Below, in pieces: positions 47,889 to 58,799 of a stretch of 64,000 nucleotides of DNA. The position numbers and the translations under genes are program-made. The DNA lies in NCBI GenBank assembly GCA_003439945.1, contig QVRM01006476.1, positions 1 to 64,000 on the forward strand, given 5' to 3'. Origin of the DNA: Dermanyssus gallinae (taxonomy: Eukaryota > Arthropoda > Arachnida > Mesostigmata > Dermanyssidae). Under the pieces are notes generated by a model. It made no database searches and had not been told where the DNA came from. It worked only from the letters and a program-made list of their open reading frames with translations. Position 1 is the stretch's first letter, and every line of letters starts with the position of its first letter.

Positions 47889-50243
47889 CTGCGCGAAACA
47901 GCGTCGACATTTCCACAGTTTTGGTTAGTTGTAACTAATCACAGTTACATATCAGACCATAACCATATCAGAATCGGCACCCAAAAAACGCGTCTGTCAC
48001 GTAAAACAAGTCTATCCATTTATGTCCTGTCGCTCCTCGAGCAACTCGCCATACTCGTGTCGTTCAGAGATTTTGCGAGTTATCTATTTTAGTAGTACTT
48101 AAGGCGATACCACGGAAACGGTAACACACCGATTGGCCGTCTGTTTAAAGCGTCTGTTGAAATAAAAACTGACACTGCTTACTTCAATAAGCTGTGACGG
48201 ATCCAAAGTTATGGCTGTGGTAAAACACCTCGAGCTATCGAAACGGTTAAGCTATTAGAGCTATTAGTACCACATTCCGGCGATACTCAGCTTGCCAGCA
48301 GCTTGCAATTTAATTGTCCTAATGGGACGCTATTCCCTAGCTGTATCAATATCTTATCTCAAGGTTGCGTTTCTCCTAGGTCATGATAAAAGGAATATTT
48401 ATCTTTCGACGGCCGTGTTGCACTCCTCCTGACTATGCCAAACAATGCGTAATTTACACTGACTTGCTAGTAGTGCACGCCTCTCTCAATTTAGGATGAT
48501 GTAATAGAATTGGTGATAGTTTTACATTTTTTTTGGTAAACATGTGTGCTTGATCTCCAAATGAATCTCTTTTCTAAATCTTCTAGTATGGTTATTTACT
48601 GGATCAGTTAACATATATTTAGCTCCAAAATATAGAGAAGCCTACCATTTAGCATCTTGCTAAGACTTGAAAACACACCCGAACGACGGACGCGTTTTTC
48701 TAGCTTTGCCAAATGCTATTAATCTAGATGCATACAAATTATTTTAAAAAATCACTATTGTACATAGTGGTTACAGAATCAGATTAAAATGAATGAACAT
48801 ATAACCCGGTACATCTTCTAGAAATATATCTCTATACAAATGAATGTGGGTCTGTATGCGAGTATGTGGGGCCGAGACGCTTACCTTTAGAGCGACTAGC
48901 CTTGGGCGTGACCTCAGTTGAGGGCGCGGTGTGGTAGACAATCTTGCCGTCAAACGGCGAGAAGTTTGTGGATACTTCCTGTTCGGCCACATCCTCTTCA
49001 GCCCATTCAACGACAGCCGTCTCGTCGTTTTCCCCAGTGCCGCATTCCATTCCCTCACCGCCATCTTCATACACGACAACACTGCCGCCCTCCTGGAGGC
49101 CCTCAACGTCATTCACCATCTGAACGGATACGTTCGGCTGTTATGATTTATTCATATATATTAAGGCACAAACTTAACTATCTTGATATATGATAACTGA
49201 TAAGGGACAGATTTTGAATCATTGAATGAGATCCACATTAAGATGCAGATGCAAAACCTTGTACTAACATGCCTAAATGGCCAATATCCGCCTAGATACA
49301 CAGATAACCGCAATGCATCAAGGTGCAGGAGTGCACAGCGAGAAATAAAATAAACGATCGCTAACAAAAACGAAAGAGCGCTCTTCTTGTTCATATCGTA
49401 CACGGAAGGAGCTAACGTTTCGTTATCCCCCCAGTGCCCGCCGCCGAAACAATCATCATCACGTTTCAACACAAAAAAACATTGAAAGATGTAGCAAAGC
49501 GTTTTTTTCCTTCGCCAGAAAGCTTTCTGCCTATTCTACCATGTAACTTTATCCTAAATGCACAATGTTCAAGCTTCGTCAACATGCCAACGTAGAGAAA
49601 CATAGGCAAAACAAAAATGCTCACGTACCTGAATATCGTACGGCTTGCCGCTGGTTCCCGCCACTTCCTCGTAATGGGCCGACGCGTCAATCGGTTCCGG
49701 CTCAGTCTGGTACTCGACAGCATACTCCTGGCCAGTCTCGGGGTCAACGACAATGTGCATTGTCAACGGCTGGGACACGCCGAGCTCAGCCGACTGCTGA
49801 TCCGCCATGGCCGGCTCTTCGAGCACGCTCTCCTCATACTCGTAGAAGATGCCGTTCTCGTCTTGAAATCGATTCAGCAATCACATCGACGCGTTTCGTG
49901 TTAGCGTTTCTAATGCTTAGTTAGTTAGATGTTAATCATGTCGCTATGCACTGATTGATGATGAATGAACAGCCTCCTGATTGATGCGATGATACCTAAA
50001 GTGATCGATTCCGTGATAGAGACGTATCGCCCGGCATTCGTGTCGATCGATGACGGTGGTCAATTGCCGATGCGCACCAATAATTTAGTAGTCATACATG
50101 TGTCTTTTCCTTATTCGCCCCTTCATCTTACTTCAACACCCTGTACTGTTTACAGATCAAACACGGTAAGAGAACGTTTGCTTATTGTCAATAAGTAATA
50201 GTCACATATTGTTCTTACAATATATGCATGTATAAAGCTACGC

Positions 50244-50279
<36 letters not shown>

Positions 50280-51132
50280 GCTTATACTGCCACTCTAGGC
50301 GGCCCTGATAAGACAAGCGAGCGTAGTTACACGAGGCAGCGTAATCTTTCACAAGTCGGTCGATTTGTTCTTAGCCCTACACGCCATCCATTAATAACGG
50401 AACTAAGGTGACGATCCGAGGCACGTTCTAGCCCCTGGGCAACCTCCGCAGTACAAAGGCTGTATGCTTTCGAGTGTATTTGCAAGTACTCATGAATAAA
50501 GCTATGTGTTTCATTCATTCATTCAGTCATACTATCCATCCACACCATAATATAAAAAAAAGTTACCTAGTTGGTTTGGCAATACAGAGTAAACACCGTT
50601 GAGATTAGACATATACCTTCGAAAATGACACGGTCCCGTTGTGCCGGCGCTTTGGTCACCACGGTGGGCATTGTAGTTACGGTAGCTGCTGCTGCTGCTG
50701 CTGATGTTGTTGCTGCTGTTGACGTGGTTGACGTTGCTGCCGCTGCTGTTGTCGCTGCTGCCAGCGTTGTCATTGTCACGGGCGCCGAACTTGTTGCTGT
50801 AGTCGCTGGGGGCGCCGCAGATACGACCACCATGGGCGGCGCTGGGGGCGGTGGATGATGCTGCACACGAATGGGTCGAATAATAGTCTCGTGTTGTTGC
50901 TGTTGCTGCTGATGTTGATGCTGATGCGTTGCAGCCGTTGTCGTTGTTGTTGCTGCGGCTACGGTTGTTGTACGCGCTGGGGGCATCTGATGATGGTGGA
51001 CGTGAATTTGTTGCTGTTGTTGTTGCTGCTGCTGCGTGTGTTGTTGACGTTGATGGTGCTGCTGTTGCTGGGTTGCTTGAACGTGATGTTGTTGTTGAGG
51101 TTGCTGTTGTTGAATAATTATCTGTGGTTGGT

Positions 51133-51166
<34 letters not shown>

Positions 51167-52190
51167 TGGATGTGCATGCACCACTACCAATTGCTGTTTT
51201 TGCGGTTGTTGATGCAATTGCTGCTGTTGTTGTTGTTGCTGCTGCTGTTGATGCAATTGTTGTTGTGGTTGCTGCTGCTGCAGCTGTTGTTGTTTTTGTT
51301 GCTGCTTTTGTTGTTGCTGGCGACGCTGGTGACGCACCGGCGGAGGATGGTGCTGAAACTGCTGCTGCTGTTGCTGCTGTTGTTGCTGAGGCTGGTGGTG
51401 AACCTGCACCTGGACTTGCCTTTGTTGTCGTTTTGCTTGTGGTGGATGCACCACGATCTGTGGCTGCTGTTGCGACACCTGATGGTGAGGCACCAGCTGC
51501 ACCTGGATCATCTGCGGTTGGGCTTGTTGTGGCAGCTGTTGTTGAATCTGCGGATGTTGTTGAATAGTCTGCACATGCTGATGAAGCGTCGGCGGCGGCG
51601 GTGGTGGAAGTGGAGGTGGTGGAGGTGGCGGTGCCGCCGGTGGTTGGTGCTGATGACGCTGTTGTTTTTGCTGTTGTTGTGGTTGATGATAGTGCTGTTG
51701 CTGTTGTTGTGGCTGTTGCTGCTGGATAACGTTGTTTGTCTGAATGATGTACTGCGTTCGAACAGGCGGAACTGCCTTTGGCGGAGCCAGGGGCGCCGGT
51801 GCCGGTGCTGGTGGTGGTGGTGACGGAGGCGGAGCTACTGAAGGGGGTTCGACAATAACCTCCTGAATTTGGGAGATATTCGGTAGCAACGGTGTATAGA
51901 CGGACGGCCACAGCGCCGTTGGAATTGTCAGCTGCACCTGCTTACGGAGTTGTTCCTGACCTGTAATTCGACAGATAACGCAAGTTCGGTGTTAACAGTT
52001 TGAGTACGTTGTGACCCTTCACACCTAAACACACACTCAATATATGTACGTTCACACTACTAACAAAGTGTGTGGGTGATGAAGTAATGCACAGCAAATT
52101 GAGTAAAATCACCGATATATAACGAATAAAGGATCCATGTGTGTATGTGCGTGTGTGTGTTTTAATAAATGTACATTTATGCATCGATAT

Positions 52191-52223
<33 letters not shown>

Positions 52224-53658
52224 ACAGTATGTATGTGTACACATATGTCGACGGAACACATGCAAGAGAGATAGCATGAAACTCTTACATAGGCTGTAGA
52301 TTTTATCCGGGAGCGACACATGTTGATTTCAATGTTTACATAGGTTGAGCACCACATGCTGACGAAGATAACGAACATTGGGTAGTTGCGCTCAAGTAGA
52401 ACAGAATCGTTGAAACCTTTGACACACATTGACCGAGGATGTCGGTCGCTACTGCACACATGGGGCGACACAAGTATGATTACAGAAACAAGGCCCTCGG
52501 CAATCACAAGGTTTCTCTCGATGCCTCTCAGTGCACTCCATCATCGTTGCGGTACACTACAACTACAACAGATGCTAGCACCGTGAGATTTTACACCACC
52601 GGCCAGAATTCATTCAGCGCGAGCGCCTATATATGCTCTCCTCGACATAGCCATATGGGCAGGCCACTTCTTGCTACCACTGTGAGGGGGACGATAACCG
52701 TACATTGGCAAGATATCGAGTTTGAGTCTGCTCCCAACCCGTCGTGTTCATGCCAAGGTACGCCAACGGAATCGTGGGTGAGCTGGACCTCGAAAAAAGC
52801 TCAAAGTAATACCGGACGGCGCTCAGTAGCAGAGTATATTCAGATAAGAATTAAGACTGCACTGTTTGGGCTTCAAACAACAAATGCACTATCAAACGCT
52901 GCGGGGCACTGTCTGGACCAGTCCTCCACGACAGCCTTTAACGAATGCTAGCCACTACGTGAGATGTTCGACCACGAATGAGTTCGACCGAATGAAGCTC
53001 GGTCTGGCGCTCCGATTCACATTGAAACGAAGAAGACTAGCATTAACCAATTGGTGAGTTTCGTCAGCGCAGGCAAACATTCCGCCGAATTCACAGCAGG
53101 TTGTCGGTGTAACTCAACCGCAACATTCAACGTGGAAGTGGCTGTGAGCGGCGACGACATCATCAATTCGACAGATCACGAAGAAACTAATTTGGGGGAG
53201 GGCTAGATCTCGGCCCAGCAGGCGGTGGACATAGGTCTACTGACCGGTGTCTACAAGGGGCGGGACACGAAGTCGATGGCGGAGACAGAGCTCACACGGG
53301 GAAAGTGCAAGTATCGGGTCTGGCGTCCCGGTCTCGGAGAGAGGCAGGCGGAATGTAAAACCAAGGCGCTTCTCCGTGATGTGCAGATTGAAGGCGCATG
53401 AATGAAAACTGGACATCGAGTGCCCCGCGGGGTTTACAAGATGCCTCTGGTGCGCCATTGCGGACGGTGCAGCCAAACAGCTTGCCAACCAAAACAAGGC
53501 TCAACTCTCGGTTCGGAGCGAAGGCTAAGCGCACCCAATCCTTGACATTAAGATTATGTATAGATAGGTATGTGTATAAGGGCAATAACGTTAACGTTGC
53601 TGTCTACGAATCTGCGGTCGCTCGAAGAAAGCCGATCTAGCGGTCGCGTTAAGGGAAT

Positions 53659-53695
<37 letters not shown>

Positions 53696-55300
53696 GTATA
53701 TATATATGTATATATATATATACGTACATGCTTTTTAATTTAGTTTATTGCTTAAGTAGGAACATAATCAGAGCATACTATACTTATATAGCGTTGTCAG
53801 TCGACAAACTCTTTCTCGAAAGTCACATATTAAATCTTCGAAATCAAGAAAATGTATAGACTAGCCATTTATCACTAACATGTACCACGATTGGAACGTA
53901 GCGTGCTCAAACGCGCAAAATCCCTCCGAATGGAAACTGATACAGCTTCGATAATAACGGAACATATCTACGTCTGTATTGAAAATAGCAACGCGTCAAC
54001 GTGTGTTACGTACTTATGCTGTTCTCGCCGATTTCTTTGTCAACATGCACCCACAATGTGGCCTGTCTTGGCCTGGGTCGTTCCGGCGGTCCACAGGGGT
54101 GTGTGTACACGTGATCTGCCATCTCTTCGAGTTGACTCCAGTCCTGTGCGCCAGCCTCACAGGGGTCCATCGTCCGCCGAGGACAGAAGAGCACCTCGCC
54201 GTCCTCGTCCTGCGCCACTTCCGTTGGGAGATCATTATCTTCTTGTTCCGAAGCACTTTTAGAAAAAATGATCACAGAGCCAGCAACGAGCACGCGTTAC
54301 AGACATAGTAGTATGATAGACGGACAACCGTTGTGAAAGTACACACCACAAGAGTTATACAATACAAATTATCGGTAGTACAACACAAACTCCAATATCC
54401 TGTACCTCATTGTAGCGGAAGACGTGCTGCCGCGACGTTTTCGTGTTGAAGTGGTGTCTTGTACGACCTCCCCCACCAACTCGTGAGTCTCGTGCTGTTC
54501 CTGCTGCTCCATTTCTTGCTGCTCCATTTCTTGCTGCTGCTGCTGCTGCTGTTCCAAGTCTAGTTCTTGTTGTTGTTGGTGTTGTTGTTGTTGTTGTTGC
54601 ATATCATCCTCTTGTTGATCCTGTTGTTCCAGCAATAACTCATGCTCTTGTTGCTGTTGCTGAGGATCGTGTTCCGCTGACGGCCCCTCGTCGTGCAACT
54701 GCTGATGCTGGAGCTCGTCGCCCTCCTGAGTAGGTTCTTCGTCTTCTACGCCGTACACGGCTTCGATGATTTGTTGACTTTCATGGTGTTGGACGTCCTC
54801 AACCTCTACGCCACTCTCGACAATCTCCTCGACGACCTGTACCTGGTCAACCATATGCTCTCCCCCTCGATGTGTTCCTCTTGTAGATTTTCGATGACTT
54901 CAGCGTGCTCAGTGACCTCGATAACACACTGCTCACCCTCTTCCCCGACGCCTCTCTTAATCTCTTCGAGGTGTTCTGTCAGATGAGCATTCATCTGTTG
55001 TCGAGCACGAGCCTCGTTTCCTGCGAAATCGAATCACGCACAAACAGAATTATTTCACGTTACTTTCCTATGCTGGATAATTGATTATTTATGCAGAAGA
55101 ACGAACGCACACACACCATACATATGATCGGCTAGTAGAATAGCAAACATACGAGATTACTGTCGCTACTCCCAAGCGAACTTTAATATGTTTTATCCTA
55201 GATAAGAGTTCCGAAGCCACCCACATATATACATATATATATATAGCTATAGAGACTGGTTCTGTTATATACATTGCAACCATTGAGTTCCTGCATTTTG

Positions 55301-55343
<43 letters not shown>

Positions 55344-55926
55344 CCGCCACTTACCATGACTAGTAAAGGTAGCGACGCATTTATCCGGCATCATTTTACA
55401 ACTGTATGAATACTTTTTCTTCATATCATCGTTCGAGCGAAGAGCAAATAGCTCAAGAAGCATTGACGGCTTAAGCGCTTTTAGCTGGTCCACAGTTTTG
55501 CCCGAGATCTGAACTATCGGTGCCTGCAAAAGAACCACCAAAATGAGGACTCGATCGTTATCGGCATTCGATGGATGAAGGATTAGTCTAATAACTAGCC
55601 AAGGTATCGCGAGCTAACGCATTTTTTTATTCACTTATACCGTCATATAGAGTCAATGTGATGCATTTCGACGTTCATCCGTAGAATGATCCTACGGATG
55701 CCATCATTAAAATGATGACGCAAAAATTGATCCGAAGAAATACGAGCCTCGACCGAAAACGCCGCGTGGCATCTTCTCTTTATTCCGTAGCTTCCGTTGT
55801 ATCAGTAATATGTATATAGTCGGACTGCTCGAAAACTGTATATTATATATATATATATATATATGTAGAGAGAGAGAGAGAACGGGAGGAGGAAAAGCGA
55901 AAGAGATATAGGCATAGATACAGAGC

Positions 55927-55959
<33 letters not shown>

Positions 55960-56454
55960 AGAGAGAGAGAGAGAACGGGAGGAGGAAAAGCGAAAGAGAT
56001 ATAGGCATAGATACAGAGCTAATTATATATATATATATATATATATGCATTCTTATAGACGATTACCCGGAACTGAACAAACATTTTCGCACCCGCACTG
56101 CTCAACATTCCCCCATCAAAGAAACACTGTTTTCTCTATCCCTCGGAGGCCTACCTGATCCTTGGCATCGGACGTGGTGAGGGTCGCCGAGGCGACCTCA
56201 GCGAGCATCGACAGCATCGACTTTTTCTCCTTGGACGAAGGTCCTTCACCAGCTGCGGTTGCTGTCGCTGCTGGGCCACCGTTGCCCGTTGGCCCTCGGG
56301 CAGCTGCGGCGGTGGAGGACGAATTTTGATCCGCCTGATGATCATCTGGTGTCGTCGTTTCGATCTCGCCCGCAGCCGTCGCCATTGTAGCCGCCAGCGT
56401 CGTCGTCGCGTCACCGCTCGCGGCCGCTCCAGCAGCCGCACCGGTCGCGCTCAT
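47224..56454 (-). CDS. C2H2 zinc-finger protein gene, 8 exons (probable transcription factor)
   Basis: Eight exons on the minus strand join at GT-AG sites with matching phases: 56454-56155, 55523-55355, 55020-54406, 54255-54014, 51960-50617, 49861-49629, 49119-48885, 47888-47224. The product is about 1,267 residues if exon 3 is corrected by one base. Order: Ala/Thr/Ser-rich N-terminus; a Cys/His module spanning exons 2-3; an acidic, Gln-rich region (exon 3); a short acidic linker (exon 4); a very Gln-rich region with Pro, Ala and Thr runs (exon 5); acidic segments (exons 6-7); four C2H2 fingers and an acidic tail (exon 8). Fingers plus acidic and Gln-rich stretches suggest a sequence-specific nuclear regulator, which is inference. 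I cannot assign an orthologue. Introns run from 150 bp to about 2.05 kb. Confidence 0.85.
47889..48884 (-). other. Intron 7 of the zinc-finger gene
   Basis: 996 bp, GT-AG, AT-rich, no repeats of note. Confidence 0.8.
48885..49119 (-). CDS. Zinc-finger gene exon 7
   Basis: Acceptor tccgttcag, donor TAAAG|gtaagc, 235 bp, phase 0 to 1. Encodes MVNDVEGLQEGGSVVVYEDG and AEEDVAEQEVSTNFSPFDGK, ending in a basic ASRSKG that leads into the finger exon. A possible nuclear targeting role of the basic end is inference. Confidence 0.85.
49629..49861 (-). CDS. Zinc-finger gene exon 6
   Basis: Acceptor atcgatttcaag, donor ATTCAG|gtacgt, 233 bp, phase 1 to 0. Joins exon 5 as VIFE-DENGIFYEYEESVLEE, then GVSQPLTMHIVVDPETGQEY. 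It is acidic and of normal complexity. Confidence 0.85.
49862..50616 (-). other. Intron 5 of the zinc-finger gene
   Basis: 755 bp, GT-AG, with a (TA)n tract at 50248-50278. Confidence 0.8.
50617..51960 (-). CDS. Zinc-finger gene exon 5, Gln-rich
   Basis: Acceptor cgaattacag, donor TTCGAAG|gtatat, 1,344 bp, phase 1 to 1. Begins QEQLRKQVQLTIPTALWPSV and continues IQEVIVEPPSVAPPP; then long Gln tracts with His and Val, a Pro run, and an Ala/Thr/Val-rich end closing in APAQRDRVIFE. CAG and CAA codons are mixed, which limits repeat instability. Two other frames are also open over much of the exon because of the triplet bias, but only this frame has splice phases that fit its neighbours. Gln-rich regions of this kind are common in transcriptional activators. 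Confidence 0.85.
51961..54013 (-). other. Intron 4 of the zinc-finger gene
   Basis: 2,053 bp, GT-AG. Contains (TA)n at 52186-52222 and 53662-53723 and an unexplained 170-codon plus-strand frame (52439-52951). Confidence 0.8.
52439..52951 (+). other. Unidentified 170-codon open frame inside intron 4
   Basis: Starts with ATG, ends TAG, normal amino-acid complexity, on the strand opposite the host gene. No motif, signal peptide or transposon signature recognised. It could be chance, an old insertion or a nested gene. Confidence 0.2.
54014..54255 (-). CDS. Zinc-finger gene exon 4
   Basis: Acceptor ttttttctaaaag, donor CATAA|gtacgt, 242 bp, phase 2 to 1. Encodes an acidic then Pro/Arg-rich linker (ASEQEDNDLPTEVAQDEDGE, then CPRRTMDPCEAGAQDWSQLE). 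No fold recognised. Confidence 0.8.
54406..55020 (-). CDS. Zinc-finger gene exon 3, with a frame problem
   Basis: Acceptor gatttcgcag, donor ATGAG|gtacag, phase 1 to 2. It first completes the module, GNEARARQQMNAHLTEHL, giving C-x6-C-x19-H-x3-H across the splice. An acidic segment follows, then (in another frame) more acidic sequence (VDQVQVVEEIVESGVEVEDV), several Gln runs and KRRGSTSSATM. Length 615 does not fit the flanking phases. The shift falls near a G5 run (54862-54866). Adding one G restores the frame. Alternatively a 77-nt intron (54936-54860, GTGAGC...GGGGAG) does so, but its acceptor lacks a pyrimidine tract and it would remove coding-like sequence. Confidence 0.75.
55355..55523 (-). 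CDS. Zinc-finger gene exon 2
   Basis: Acceptor ttcttttgcag, donor CATG|gtaagt (close to consensus), 169 bp, phase 0 to 1. Encodes APIVQISGKTVDQLKALKPS and then MLLELFALRSNDDMKKKYSYS, followed by the first half of a Cys/His module (CKMMPDKC...TSH). It reads as a compact conserved domain unlike the low-complexity exons around it. Confidence 0.85.
55524..56154 (-). other. Intron 1 of the zinc-finger gene
   Basis: 631 bp, GT-AG. Contains the 93-bp tandem duplication and (TA)n tracts. Confidence 0.8.
55865..56050. repeat. 93-bp tandem duplication
   Basis: Two essentially identical copies start at 55865 and 55958. Each is a GA run, then aacgggaggaggaaaagcg, then a (TA)n tract. Confidence 0.92.
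56155..56454 (-). CDS. Zinc-finger gene exon 1 (coding part)
   Basis: Starts at ATG 56454 (context cccgtcATGA, G at -3), the first ATG on this strand for about 290 bp. The frame stays open upstream to a TGA near 56633 without another ATG, so upstream sequence is taken as 5' UTR. One hundred codons, rich in Ala, Thr, Ser and Gly, ending KKSMLSMLAEVASATLTTSD and then AKDQ. Donor CAG|gtaggc, phase 0. An additional upstream exon supplying an earlier start cannot be excluded. Confidence 0.65.
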
Positions 56455-56749
56455 GACGGGCTCAGTAGCTGCTGGGGGAGGGCTCAAGGTGGAGGTGCCG
56501 CCCTTGGTCAAGGTCACTCGACGCGGCGATTCGGCGGCGCGCTCGCAAGTCGTCGTCGGCGGCGTTGTCGCCACCGGCCACCAAACAGATCCGGAGTTGC
56601 AGAACCACGCTCAGCTGGATGGTTCGATGAACGGGTGAATGACTGAGTGGATCCCCGATGGATGTCCCCGCTCCCAGCCCCCGAACTCAACGCTGGATTG
56701 TCAACCCGCCGACACTAAGGGGCAATAACAGACAGACAAAGCAGACGCT

Positions 56750-58490
56750 CATACGTTAAACAACCGATAGTCACTATATATACATATATATACACTTAAT
56801 TGTGCCAGAACGTGACTAGCTCGCGTGCACAGACATCTACAACCGCCACGTGAAAGATGGACCGCTAAGCGGCGGCGTATATAAATATATGCATACGTGC
56901 GTATGTACATGCGCGTATATACAGATTTTATGCATATATGGCGAGTATATGTAGCGAGAAGATGGGATGGCCATAATCGAACACATTTAGATGGGCACGC
57001 TACATATACGTAATGGTACTATACGAGCTGAGAATATATCAAACCATGTATGTGTCACACGGCGTGAAGTACCAGGCCAACAAAATATGTTTATTTAGAA
57101 ATTTTCTTTTTGCATTTACAAAATTATAGTCAAATAGTTTTGTAAGACCACAAGTCCGTCTACGATACGATACAGCTTAGGTAAGTGGAATGGCGTTTGT
57201 TTTATCGCAATTATATCAAGAACCCCTTGCATATAAGCATTTGTCGACGGGACAGAGCCCCGCCCGATATACAAATACAAGTTTTTATTATACCTATACA
57301 CACACATATATATTATATACATATATAATATATATGTGTGTGTGTGGGTGTGAATACACATTTGTGGCAGGCTCAACTAGTTATGTGCCTAAACAGAAGT
57401 AGAATAGGCTCGCTTATGGGAGCTAGTTGTCGGATGGACTAGATTGTTGTTAGGCCCGTTCCCAGCGAACCTAAAACACAATAGATACAACTGAATCTTG
57501 GCCTCTGCCTGAATACGCAAAAAGATACTTTCTATACTCATAATAGAGAGTGCACAATATATTAACGAAACTACATCTACAAGAAATACATTTTCACTTA
57601 AAAATTAAATTATCTAAACGTTTAAACAAACAAAGACAAATCACTACTATGAATATTTAATAATGCCAGCTGAAAACAAGCAGGCATCATAACTTGGCCA
57701 GCTAAGGCAGAGCAGATCTTTTTCGTTGCAGACATTGTGGGATATCATACAATGCATACGTTCACATAGTGTAAGAGATATATTAAACGGATGCACAAAG
57801 CAGAACGTGCACAAAAAATACAGGCCCCCGTTTGTTCTCTCGTCCAAGATTTCTGTCCATTGTTAAAGCGAGAGTCTGTCACTGGCCGTGCAGCAACTGC
57901 GTCGCTACGTATAGCGAATGGGCCAGCCAATGCCGTCGAGGCACAATGGTTCTACGCTACTATCCACATAGTAGTAGTTTTTTTTATTAACCAATGATTG
58001 GTTCACGAAAATACACCATAGACAGTGCATTTCCAGAGTTGAGACAGCGTAATTGCTCTTTCACAACGCTGAAGGTGATATAGATCACACGGGCAGCCAC
58101 AAAGTTTACATATATATTCCACATACGCTGTATTCAACGAGTGCTTAGTATAGAGCCAGTAGGACATGCTCAAAAGTCAAATTAGAGTGAGTCATCTTAG
58201 ACGGAAGCACAGAAGCCGTGCCGCCGGCTACTGATAGACAGACATGTACCCACAAGATCAAATACGAATTTCTTAAGTCAGTCGTCAAGCACAATGGTTG
58301 ACGCGGCGCTGATAAGATCCGTAATCAAGTACATGTGTTTCAAAATACGGCTTAGCAATACGGCTAGAATGTTTCCGGGATAACGGAAAAACCCCCTTTC
58401 CTTAGCTGTCCCCATACTACTACTACTACTACCACTGCAACCCCTGAAGCAAGGGTCTTTACTATTACAATGGTTGTTGTTGTTGTAATT
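56750..58490. other. Sequence upstream of the zinc-finger gene
   Basis: AT-rich with small TA/CA patches (56776-56795, 57295-57345). No TATA box could be tied to the gene and no other gene is recognised. Confidence 0.4.
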
Positions 58491-58499
58491 AGCCAGATG

Positions 58500-58745
58500 T
58501 TAATAATTATACCGCAATAGCATCAACGTTAAACAAAGTTCATTCTTATCCTGCTGCCGAGCTGCACCCAACAAGCCCAACGTGTTACCAGCGGCTGAAT
58601 ATACCGGTGGCAATCGACTAATCAGTTCGCTCCTCGGAATAACGTTCCAGTCCAATTGTCCGCCCCCACCAAACAAAGATTCCAAGCCCTGTTCAGGCTG
58701 ATTCCAACCGGGCCGACCGTGAAGGGTCAGAGAGCTACCGAGAGA
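58500..58745 (-). other. Unidentified open frame with normal complexity
   Basis: The minus frame reads GRPGWNQPEQGLESLFGGGG and then DWNVIPRSELISRLPPVYSA. It has no ATG start, no good flanking splice sites and no domain I know. It could be an exon or a repeat fragment. Confidence 0.2.
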
Positions 58746-58799
58746 TAGATAGAGATAAATAGAGAAAGAAGATCAAGTCAGGGGTATGAGGAAGCAAGC

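Noticed and set aside
50532..51911. 459-codon minus frame and 322-codon plus frame over exon 5
   Set aside because: Alternative frames of the Gln-coding triplets. Only the chosen frame matches the phases of exons 4 and 6.
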